NCBI GenBank assembly: GCA_946811185.2
Contig: OX328103.1
Location: 29,432,172-29,496,171 of the forward strand
Direction of reading: 5' to 3'
Source of the DNA: Hippopus hippopus
Lineage: Eukaryota; Mollusca; Bivalvia; Cardiida; Cardiidae
Length of the DNA: 64,000 nt
How positions within the stretch are numbered: position 1 is the stretch's first letter; each line of letters opens with the position of its first letter. A program made the position numbers and the translations under genes. Below are positions 56,568 to 64,000 of this stretch, in pieces. The notes beneath the pieces were generated by a model. That model was not told where the DNA came from, searched no databases, and saw only the letters and a list, made by a program, of their open reading frames with translations.

Positions 56568-57035
56568 GGTTATTTCAATTATATCGCGGCGGCTTGTGCC
56601 CAAGCCAATGCTCTCCTGGGTCCGTATTGAACAACCATTCTTAAGAACGTTGTTAGTCTTATTCTCCAGAACTTTCTAAATTTGAAAGTAACACAACCTC
56701 TGATTGGCTAAACCATTTGGTTTAGCCAATCAGACATTGTGTTACTTTAAAATTTAGAAAGTTCTGGAGAATAAGTCTACCAAGAACGTTTTTAAGAATG
56801 ATTGATGAATACGGAGTTTCTTTTATCACTATATCGCCCTATTCTATTCCCAAGCGTCTGGCATTTATCTCACATAGAAAAAGTCAAAAGCTGTTCAGCT
56901 GTGAAGGGGTGAATCTTGCCAAAATGACTATCACCAGACCTTGGAATGAAAATGGCCGTTCTTGAGAATCGAACCATCGACTTCTGGTTTCAAGCATTGT
57001 TTATTCCAAACTGAGCTATCAACTCTGCATTGAAG
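56568..57035 (-). mobile_element. SINE interrupted by element E
   Basis: Minus strand. The inverted 3' part (ATTATATCGCGGCGGC) stops at GCTCTCCT (56617) and the body resumes at GTTTCTTTTATCACTATATC (56817). TTGAGAATCGAACC is the inverted box B and AAACTGAGCTATCAAC the inverted box A region. Confidence 0.85.
56618..56816. mobile_element. family E foldback, inside a SINE
   Basis: Ends GGGTCCGTATTGAACAACC and GATTGATGAATACGGA. Centre GATTGGCTAAACCATTTGG / TTTAGCCAATC, with long arms (CTCCAGAACTTTCTAAATTT / AAATTTAGAAAGTTCTGGAG). The best preserved E stem in the window. Confidence 0.9.
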
Positions 57036-57069
57036 TTTTTTTGCTACTGTCATTTTTTTTTTTTTAATC

Positions 57070-57195
57070 AAACAACCATTCTTACGCATGATTCAGCTTG
57101 ATTTGACACAAAGTGGATCCATACTTTGCGACAACTGGCTTATATAATGCATTACGAGAATGCATGAAACCCCCGTTTGCTTAAATGCCGCTCAT
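57070..57195 (+). mobile_element. family C, right half
   Basis: GATTTGACACAAAGTGGATCC, ATAATGCATTACGAGAATGC and TTAAATGCCGCTC correspond to the right half of C. The palindrome half is missing. Confidence 0.65.
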
Positions 57196-57600
57196 ATACC
57201 AGCACCGAATGCATTTTTAAAATCCATAGTTAACAAAAAGTGTCGCAATTTGACGAATACACTCCCGCACTGGCTGTCTTGTCAACGGATCTGGGGAAAA
57301 AAGGCCAGTAACTCCTGTAAAAGTCGACAAATCTTAAAATGAAATGAATTTAAAACTGCTCTCGCATTAACTTCCATAGTAAACAGACTTCCATTGAAAT
57401 TTCAGTCAAATCGGTGGAAAACTGTAGAAGGTGACGAAATCGCCGGTACTAACAGTTAGACGGACAATCTGAATCCAGTACGAATTTCTTAAAACTCCCA
57501 CACTTCGTAGTGGGTGGTATAAAAATGAAAATATCAATGTCATTAGCATTAAAATACGGAATGCATAGTTCTCACTCCCATGTATGTGCACGAAACGACG
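57196..57600. other. no recognised feature
   Basis: Unique sequence. Nothing seen. Confidence 0.5.
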
Positions 57601-57609
57601 TGCGACTTT

Positions 57610-57787
57610 CAATTGAGGTGCTGTGACCTCAGCGCCATAGAAGAGAACGTGGGCTTTAGGGGACGGCAAATATCAAGATCAGACTGCATAGAAGGTGGAT
57701 CTATACCGTCTGCTTGTCACGTCAAGCCCATAAGATAAAGAAATGTTCCAAGTTCCTGTATTTCAAGCCATCGAGAGAGGTCAAGTT
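57610..57787 (+). mobile_element. family B2, right arm partly deleted
   Basis: CTCAGCGCCATAGAAGAG, GCTTTAGGGGACGGC, arm AAGATCAGACTGCATAGAA, then directly GGTGGATCTATACCGTCTG. Right half CATCGAGAGAGGTCAAG. Confidence 0.7.
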
Positions 57788-57792
57788 AGTAT

Positions 57793-58046
57793 GAGCCATG
57801 CTCTGTGAAAAGGGGGCTTCATGCATTTGAAAAGGGGGGGGGGGGGAATCGACCCAGGTCAGCCTGCGCAGTCCGCGCAGGCTGACATGGGTGGAAATTT
57901 TTTGCTTTTGGTCAATTTTCTGCATGTCCAAAGACCATTCTACCTCGGCACTCAGTTATTTGTTAGAGAAAATGGAAATAATGGATCAATAATTATGTGA
58001 AGACTTGCTTGGTATTATCCATCAGAAGGATGCATTCTGCCAGAAT
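57793..58046 (+). mobile_element. family C element with poly-G tract
   Basis: Left end GAGCCATGCTCTGTGAAAAG, a G run of about 14 at 57834, palindrome CCCAGGTCAGCCTGCGCAG / CGCGCAGGCTGACATGGG. The right end is cut to TTCTGCCAGAATATG. Confidence 0.8.
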
Positions 58047-58354
58047 ATGATTCTAATATATTGCGCTGAAAGAGGTGCTTGTTCGTTTCCGCGAAGAATC
58101 TGCAACGTACCCTTTCAGATATGCACTATACGGCTTGCACTTTAAGTTTATGGATGGGGCGGTTGCTTTTTTCGTGTTGTAACGAATTAATTTCCACATT
58201 CGTATAATTATCACATTATCAATCTAACGGAGAGACGGGAAGGGTTAAATTTCTTTTAATTAGATTTGATGAATAAATTTTCATACTATTATTTGAGTAA
58301 TTAATTTTCCATTAACCGTATTTTTTTCATTAAATAGATACGTTTGTTCTAGTT
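58047..58354. other. no recognised feature
   Basis: AT-rich unique sequence. Confidence 0.5.
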
Positions 58355-58810
58355 GGTATGGCACTTTAATGCACCGGTGAAACCTAAATGAACAAGTGAG
58401 CTTTTATTGAGTTATGGCTGCAGTACTGATATGCAGTTGAAAGCGGCCTAAAATACAAATGGAACGAATGGCAAATAGAAAGTAGCTTGTGGTCGGCTTT
58501 GGTGCTTGCCAAAAGTTAATCAGATGGCCAGAATAAAAAAAACTATAAAGACAAAAAGATGGCACATTGCTGATTGATGATTATTGAACAATATGGCACT
58601 GAAAATCTATCGTAAGACTTTGTTTTGCAATAGACCCTTTGCTTTGTCTGTCTGTCTGTCTCCCTTCTCTCTGTAACTTCATTTCTCTCTCTTTCTCCTC
58701 GATCCCCACAACTGTACAAGTCACGTGGGTGTGCTTCTTGGGCATGACAATGTGGAGCCTCAGTTCAACATTAAGAAAACCCAGGAAAGTCACGAATAAG
58801 TGAGCAATTT
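58355..58810 (+). mobile_element. two SINE fragments
   Basis: 58355-58470 holds AACAAGTGAGCTTTTATTGA and GCAGTTGAAAGCGGCCTAAA. 58738-58810 holds GGAGCCTCAGTTCAACATTA and ACGAATAAGTGAGC. A (CTGT)n and CT-rich stretch lies between at 58638. Confidence 0.55.
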
Positions 58811-58818
58811 AAAGAGAA

Positions 58819-59049
58819 ATGAATCTTTTTACAAAACAATGCTTCGTTCTATCGATCCTGAAGGAACAGGCTTTTGAAAACATTGTGGGAAAAGCGGAAA
58901 ATGCTGGTTACCAACATTTTCTGCTTTTCCACAATGTTTTCCATCCTTTCCATAGAGAAATTCCGTCATTTGTGCAATAGTTACTTTGTCGTCTGCAAAT
59001 GGTTTTATTATGAACCTGCCTAAAATTATGTCGACTGGTAAAGAATTAT
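58819..59049 (+). mobile_element. family A palindromic MITE
   Basis: Left end decayed (GAATCTTTTTACAAAAC), right end GACTGGTAAAGAATTATAA. Hairpin GCGGAAAATGCTGGTTACC / AACATTTTCTGC. Confidence 0.85.
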
Positions 59050-59052
59050 AAC

Positions 59053-59196
59053 TAACCATTCTAAATTGGATTCTAACTCTAACATCCAACACTAGCTGTC
59101 TGACTGTTACGTTTCCGTGCCGACCAATCAGATGACGCGTCTTAAAGTAAAGAATTAAAGCGAGATTAAGAATCATGGTTGGTAAATACGGGCCCT
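59053..59196. mobile_element. family E foldback, diverged
   Basis: AACTAACCATTCTAAATTG at the left; CATGGTTGGTAAATACGGGC at the right, CCGACCAATCAGATG in the middle. Confidence 0.65.
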
Positions 59197-59410
59197 GGGC
59201 CATCGCGACATTACATCTGCGCTATAAAAAGGTCACGTGACCAAGATTTCTATAACAAAGTCGTACAACTGCTCGATCGCTATCTTTTACATCGAATCAT
59301 TACAACTCATTTAACATCATCTCAAAACAAAGGCATAAATGGCACACTCTCAAGGCAAAATAAGCTTTTTACATATAATTATGTTGTATCCCAATAATCT
59401 GTCATCGGAA

Positions 59411-59643
59411 TTAAACCCTTTAGCAAATGACAATTTTTCAAAATATGCCTAAAATTGAAAATATTTGCAGACGACAAATTGAATGTGACTCAAACGATGA
59501 AAATAGTCCTTGAAAGGGTGGAAAAAATAGTGGGACAACGGAGAAAATGCTGGTTACCAGCATTATCTCTTTTTCCAGCAATGTTTTCAGAAGTCTTTTT
59601 CATTAGGGTCGTTTGAAATCGGTGTCGTTTGGTACAAGATTAA
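59411..59643 (-). mobile_element. family A palindromic MITE
   Basis: Starts TTAAACCCTTTAGCAAATG and ends TTTGGTACAAGATTAA. Hairpin GGAGAAAATGCTGGTTACCA / GCATTATCTC. Confidence 0.88.
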
Positions 59644-60299
59644 ACGAATTGTACTGTTTTATCCCCCATTAACGTTTTACCTCCTACAGACGATTTTATT
59701 TCCGTCTTGCAGCAGACGACATTGTTAAAAACGTCCTTGTAAAAGGAGAAATTTACATTGATATAAGCAGTTCCTTCTTGGGGTAGGTAGATTTCTCTCG
59801 CATTCCTTTCTACATGCACGTAGATCTAAGATCAGGCCGCACGTTTTGGTCTGAACATATCCCCTAAAGCTCGTATTTTACCCTATGGCAGTGAGAAAGT
59901 TAAAGATAACTGAACAAGAGAAGTACCTGTATTGGTACAAAAAATGATTTATTATCACAATGTATAGCCAATCACGGTAACACTGACAAAGCTAGTAAAT
60001 GCTCGTTCTGAACAGTTTCTTTATTTGCCATAGTGTTTTTCAAAGGGCAGCTGCGGCATGTACGTTGAAACTTTGTTCGTGTCAAGTAGGGTGTTAAGTA
60101 GTTGTTTAACATACTTTGTATGTGATACAGTGATAGAGCACACATTTTATAATAAAACATTTCTTCATTTCATAAAATAGAGTACACTAAAAAAGACTTG
60201 TTCAACTCTTTTGCTGCAAACTGAAGAAAAATTGAATTTGTTCAAGGCTTAAAATTTGATTTCCACTGCAAATAAATACACATTTGACCACAGTTAAGC
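59644..60299. other. B scrap, otherwise unique
   Basis: 59822-59860 has AGATCTAAGATCAGGCCGCA, a decayed B arm. 59692-59760 (CAGACGATTTTATTTCCG, GCAGCAGACGAC) resembles 51465 and 63370 and may mark another old family. Confidence 0.4.
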
Positions 60300-60440
60300 A
60301 TCGGTTGCTGACGATGTGAATCAAAGATCAGACTGCAAGTTCTGTGCAGTCTGATCTTTGACTGACCTTTGAATTCGGCCGTCCACGAAAAGCTGTATAA
60401 CTGGGAACGGCAGTAAAATAAAGTAATGTTAACTTAGGCT
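60300..60440. mobile_element. family B hairpin, flanks diverged
   Basis: AATCAAAGATCAGACTGCAA / TGCAGTCTGATCTTTGA stem with TTCTG loop. The ends are not recognised. Confidence 0.6.
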
Positions 60441-60534
60441 TTCCTCTGTAGCCCTGTACTATAATTAAAGCGGGCCGAAATCGGTGGTAAAGAGCGAATA
60501 TATGGTTTACAAGTTGTTATCCCCTAGTTCATGA

Positions 60535-60800
60535 GCCCCGCCCGGGTGGCTCAGTGGTGAGCGTGTCGGACTCATGACCTGGTGGTTGTGAGTTCGATAC
60601 CCGGTTGAGGCGAACTTTCTTTCCGGCGTATTTTCGCCTCTCACCTCTGCTGAAGCATGTGAGAAAAGTAGTCGGTGGCTTTGGAAAGGAAGTTGTGTTA
60701 GTACTGGTGTGAGAAAGCCAGGAAACACATGTGCGTCACCGACCGCCATGATATGACCTTAGCTGTTAAAGTGGCGTTAAACCCCAATACAACCAACCAA
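60535..60800 (+). mobile_element. SINE, subfamily 2, best tRNA-like head
   Basis: GCCCGGGTGGCTCAGTGGTG matches box A, GAGTTCGATACCC box B, and between them GGACTCATGACC places a CTCATGA anticodon-like loop, so the head looks like a tRNA-Met derivative. Body AAAGTAGTCGGTGGCTTTGG, 3' block GATATGACCTTAGCTG / AAAGTGGCGTTAAACCCC, tail CAACCAACC. Open frames across it are meaningless. Confidence 0.85.
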
Positions 60801-60801
60801 C

Positions 60802-61345
60802 CTAGTTCATGCATATGAGGTAACAACTATAAACAGTTACTTATGGTACTCGTATATTTAAGTTTAAAAAAAACGCTTGTTTTAGTGAATAGAATGTGCT
60901 TTTAGCATGTTTTGTCAACCATGGTATGCAATTTTCAACACACGCGTATGAATTAAAATCCAACAAGTCGCAAACAGAAAAAAACATGCTGGCGGAAGTA
61001 TGCTTTATTGCGCATGCCTGGTGGGCTCATTGTTTATCGCTCAAATGACATTAGTAAACTTGAAGCAATTGGTGATAATGTTTTTAATGACAAAAACCTT
61101 TTTTAATCAGAAGCTATTAGACACGGTTAGGTGTCTCAATGGTATAATACTAAAATATTGCCTTAGAAAACGTTTATCTCCTTATACGCGCTTGTTTCGT
61201 AGTTGTTGTCGTTGTTGTTGTTGTTGTTATGTTCAAATTTCATCATGATTCGTTTAGTTAGGTCTATCATTTTGACTTGTAAGGTAGAGAATCTGTTTAG
61301 GCTGCTGAATAAACAAAATAGACATTTTCGGGTACTTTAATTTTT
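60802..61345. other. (GTT)n tract, otherwise unique
   Basis: GTT repeats at 61201-61227. Nothing else recognised. Confidence 0.5.
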
Positions 61346-61568
61346 TTCCACAGAACAGAAATAAATGCTTGTCCAAAATGAATACACCTGTAGTAACAAT
61401 TTGAAATGTGGCCTAAGTACTGGTGCTTCTATTTGAAACAGAAGAAAACGTTGTGGATAAAAAAGGTAATGCTAGTCACTAGCATTTTCTCCTGTTCAAA
61501 CATTGTTTTTAAAAGTCTTTCTTTTTTTTCAGAGTCTTTAATGCACGGGAATTTTGGTAAGGGGTTAA
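61346..61568 (-). mobile_element. family A palindromic MITE
   Basis: Left end decayed; hairpin GTAATGCTAGTCACTAGCAT and right end TTTTGGTAAGGGGTTAA. Confidence 0.7.
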
Positions 61569-61709
61569 AAGATCGAAATCTTGTCATGGTATGGCAGCTT
61601 TGGCCAGGATATCTCTATACATACAGGACACATTATGTACAGTCTGAACTTGATCTGTAACATTCGAAAAAACTCTTGTAGTCAGTGTTAGCTTGCTAAA
61701 CGTTCATAC

Positions 61710-61967
61710 AAACATGCTCTGGCAACAGGGGGCTTAATGCATCTCCGCGATGCATTAAACCAAGCAACTCATCACATAATTAAAGATTCATCAAATCCAT
61801 TTTGTTTAACAGCCAACTGAATTATGAGTTAGAATGATCCTTTGACGTGCAGAAAATTTACAGAAAGCAAAAGGTTTCGACCAATGTGAACCTGCGCCGA
61901 GTACGCAGTCATACATTGGTTGATATTTTTTACAGATTCATTCAACCCCCTTTTCACAAAGAATGGC
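61710..61967 (-). mobile_element. family C element
   Basis: Left end CATGCTCTGGCAACAGGGGG, right end TTTTCACAAAGAATGGCTC. Palindrome decayed (ATGTGAACCTGCGCCGAG). A lone B arm (ACAGTCTGAACTTGATCTG) precedes it at 61638. Confidence 0.8.
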
Positions 61968-61985
61968 TCAAATATAAAGAGTGAT

Positions 61986-62171
61986 CAAGATGCCTCTCTC
62001 ATCGCTGCTCATTGTTTCGACCACAGTTATCTAGAAAAGCAGCCAGTGGCATGGGAACAATATTATACGAAGTACTGGGAAAAGAAACTCTAGGAAAGCA
62101 TGGATAGGTGCATTGGCCACCGCGATATAATTGAGATAATGTTGAAAACGGCATCAAACACCATGTAGCCT
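61986..62171 (+). mobile_element. SINE, 5' truncated
   Basis: CATCGCTGCTCATTGTTTCG, AAAAGCAGCCAGTGGCATGG, ACCGCGATATAATTGAGATA, AAAACGGCATCAAACACC. Confidence 0.8.
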
Positions 62172-62506
62172 GAACAAACAAATCATGGTACTGGACAAAA
62201 TTTTGATTATTTTTTGGTAGGAAAAAAGGAAAATTGTTCATGCTTTTTTTTTAACCGGAAGTGAAAAAAGTGGTAAAGTAATCCATCAGTTTTTTTTTTA
62301 TAATTGCTTTTTTTCATGTATTGTACTTTATAGCGTTTAATTACCAAGAACATAGCTTAATCTTATAATCACAATGGGTGAGATAATAAGTTTTGCAGGG
62401 TGTCTGGATAAAGATCAGACTGCACAGAACGTGAATTTGATCTTGATTTGCCCCTACTTAATTCCAAAATAAAAAAATGAAATCATTGGGCTCTCGTTGT
62501 TTTCTT
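62172..62506. other. B scrap, otherwise unique
   Basis: 62404-62450 contains AAGATCAGACTGCACAGAAC with a shortened partner arm (GAATTTGATCTTGAT). Confidence 0.45.
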
Positions 62507-62734
62507 TTAACGCTTTACTAAACAATCTCATGTGTTTATGACTTCTAGGAAAAATGACATCTGAAAACATTGTAGGAAAAGGAGAAAATGCTGCAAACCA
62601 GCATTTTCTCCTTTTCATACGATGTTTTCCACTTTACGAAGACAAATCTCGTCATTTGAACAGCAGTTGATTTCTCGTCTGAAAATGCTTTCAATTTGGA
62701 CGTGCCTAAAATTTTGTTGTCTGGTAAAGGGTGA
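62507..62734 (+). mobile_element. family A palindromic MITE
   Basis: Starts TTAACGCTTTACTAAAC and ends TGTCTGGTAAAGGGTGA. Arms AGGAAAAGGAGAAAATGCTG and CAGCATTTTCTCCTTTTCAT surround CAAAC. Confidence 0.88.
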
Positions 62735-63076
62735 GGCCAATGTACCTGAGAGATGTTTTAACACTTTCCCACGTGTAAACATCAAGTAGGTACTTGTTTA
62801 ACACCATGAATTTTTCAGGTCTAAGTCTAAGCACGTGGTTCTGTACTTGAAAAACATTCTGTTTAATATATTTTAACCTAAATCTCTTAAGAGCTGCTTG
62901 GAAATATTTTTCATTGAAGACGAATCAAAATAAACATTTAAAACATCTAATATATAATAAATCTAATTTTATCAAATATTGATAGAGATGATGAGTGTCT
63001 TTGGAAAATCTATGATTAATTAAATTTGAAATCGAGAACAAGTACCGATTTCTTTATAAACCAAAATGTTGTATTC
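62735..63076. other. no recognised feature
   Basis: Unique AT-rich sequence. Confidence 0.5.
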
Positions 63077-63305
63077 CACTTTAAAACACAGTTCTTGTTT
63101 TAACGACCTTGAGAAGGGAGGGCTTTCAAAAGCATTGTGCCAAAAAAGAGAAAATGCCGGTAACCAGCACTTTCTTCTTTTCCCACTAGGTTTTCTACCC
63201 TGTGAAAACATATTTCATAATTTGAGCCACAGGGAGTTAGTCGTCTGCATATCCTTTCAATTAAATTTTGAACTTTTCTAAAATTTTACTCTGGCGAAGG
63301 GTTAA
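63077..63305 (+). mobile_element. family A palindromic MITE
   Basis: Left end CACTTTAAAACACAG, right end CTCTGGCGAAGGGTTAA. Hairpin GAGAAAATGCCGGTAACCAG / CACTTTCTTC. Confidence 0.82.
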
Positions 63306-63682
63306 AAAGCATCTAATATTGATGGGTGGATACACGTTGAACTAACTCTTCACATTCTGAACAAATTTACAGCAACCGACTTTGAAAAAACGCCATTTGG
63401 TGACGATGTAAACATACTTGATAAAATGGTTTTCTAAGAATTTTTACAAAGAAAAATCGTACTATAGGGAGAAAGTAGTCTTGTTGATCAAATTTTCCTG
63501 TTCATCCATATTTTTTTTTGCAAAAGTAGTCCGCTGCAAATACACAAAAAGTCGTGTGCAGAAGTAAATGAGTTCTGACAGGAAGGCGTAAAGATTTTGT
63601 GAAGTGGAAATAGCAATAGAAAGTAGTTCATACTTCCGCCTCATCAACTCTATTACTTCTCTTAATAATTTATCCCTAGACT
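63306..63682. other. no recognised family
   Basis: ACAGCAACCGACTTTGAAAA at 63370 recalls ACAGCAGCCGACTTTGAAAT at 54516, so an additional unnamed repeat may be present. Confidence 0.4.
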
Positions 63683-63877
63683 GAATGTTCGCGCAGTTTT
63701 ATGACCCTGAGGGAGAAGTAACATTGTGTAAAAAAGAGAAGATGTTTGTAACTAGCATTTTTTCGTTTCTTTTTCTCCTGTTTTAGATAACTCCCATCAT
63801 TTTATCAGTTCTGTACAAGGTATATATCGTCTGCAAATGATTTCAATATGAACTGTTCTTCAGCTTATTCGTAAAGA
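63683..63877 (+). mobile_element. family A, diverged
   Basis: TTATGACCCTGAGGGAGAAG, AAGATGTTTGTAACTAGCAT, ATCGTCTGCAAATGATTTC and GTAAAGAGTTATT are in family order. Confidence 0.65.
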
Positions 63878-64000
63878 GTTATTACACCGGTACACATGGA
63901 AATCTCATCTTTGAGTTGTTTCGATATGTTTAACCAATTACTTTATGTGCAATTTTTAGACCTACCAAAATGTATAAAATAAAAAAACCCAACATTAAAT

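Noticed and set aside
58829..59203. Longest open frame, 124 codons on the minus strand
   Set aside because: It runs through an E copy and an A hairpin, so it is a chance frame in repeats.
60507..60749. 80-codon minus-strand frame resembling database proteins full of GYRTHNHQVMSPT-like text
   Set aside because: It is the reverse translation of a SINE head and body.

Overview
The window reads as intergenic or intronic DNA of an animal, most likely a bivalve mollusc. It is AT-rich, has no long open frame and no bacterial gene arrangement, and is packed with short dispersed repeats: tRNA-headed SINEs with a 3' block close to GATATGACTGAAATAATG then TTGAAAGCGGCGTTAAACAC and a (CAAT)n tail (the layout I associate with mollusc SINEs such as RUDI), plus several hundred-base palindromic elements. 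The bivalve call is inference from repeat style. No gene can be named and the longest open frame is about 120 codons and lies across repeats, so I annotate no confident CDS.

Repeat families, named here for reference. A: about 230 bp, ends TTAACCCTTTACCA / TGGTAAAGGGTTAA, central hairpin GGAGAAAATGCTGGT / AACCAGCATTTTCTCC. B: about 212 bp, ends TTAACCCTTAGGCTGC / GGATAAGGGTTAA, central hairpin AGATCAGACTGCAC / GTGCAGTCTGATCT; B2 has the same hairpin but ends TTAACNCTTTCAGCGCC / GGCACTGAAAGNGTTAA. A, B and B2 all end exactly in TTAA, the target duplication of piggyBac-type transposons. C: about 262 bp, ends GAGCCATGCTCTG / CAGAGCATGGCTC, subterminal palindrome CAGCCTGCGCAGTCC/GCGCAGGCTG. D: about 270 bp, ends GGCCTGCAACACGCGAAAA, carrying two palindromes with the same core as C. 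E: about 185 bp foldback, ends GGGTCCGTATTCACCAACC / GGTTGGTGAATACGGGCCC, centre GATTGGCTAAACC / GGTTTAGCCAATC. K: a 543 bp element with 32 bp terminal inverted repeats. Orientation: A + reads AACGACCCTGAGGAAG near its left end; B + starts at the GGCTGCTAAG end; C + has the palindrome near its left end.

Layout. 1-6 kb: A copies, a possible reverse-transcriptase relic, a head-to-head C pair and element K. 6-9 kb: SINEs, one interrupted by E, and a 178 bp tandem duplication. 9-18.5 kb: mostly unique, with two E copies, one B2, (AG)n and two retroelement tails. 18.5-21 kb: A, D and B cluster. 21-25 kb: essentially unique. 25-34 kb: dense A/C/D/B with a retroelement tail inside an A copy. 34-41 kb: B, C, A and SINEs, a (CA)n(TA)n(TG)n tract and a C copy split by a 585 bp insertion with a 10 bp duplication. 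41-46 kb: B/B2 cluster with hairpin-linked rearrangements. 46-50.6 kb: SINEs, one interrupted by E, and a seven-copy 68 bp minisatellite. 51.6-64 kb: A cluster with shared TTAA sites, further B, C, E and SINE copies.

The most interesting content is the mobile-element biology: TTAA-bounded palindromic elements that abut through a single TTAA, loss or duplication of one hairpin arm with breakpoints at the palindrome centre in several families, nested insertions that date the families relative to each other, and a GC-rich palindromic core shared by two otherwise different families.
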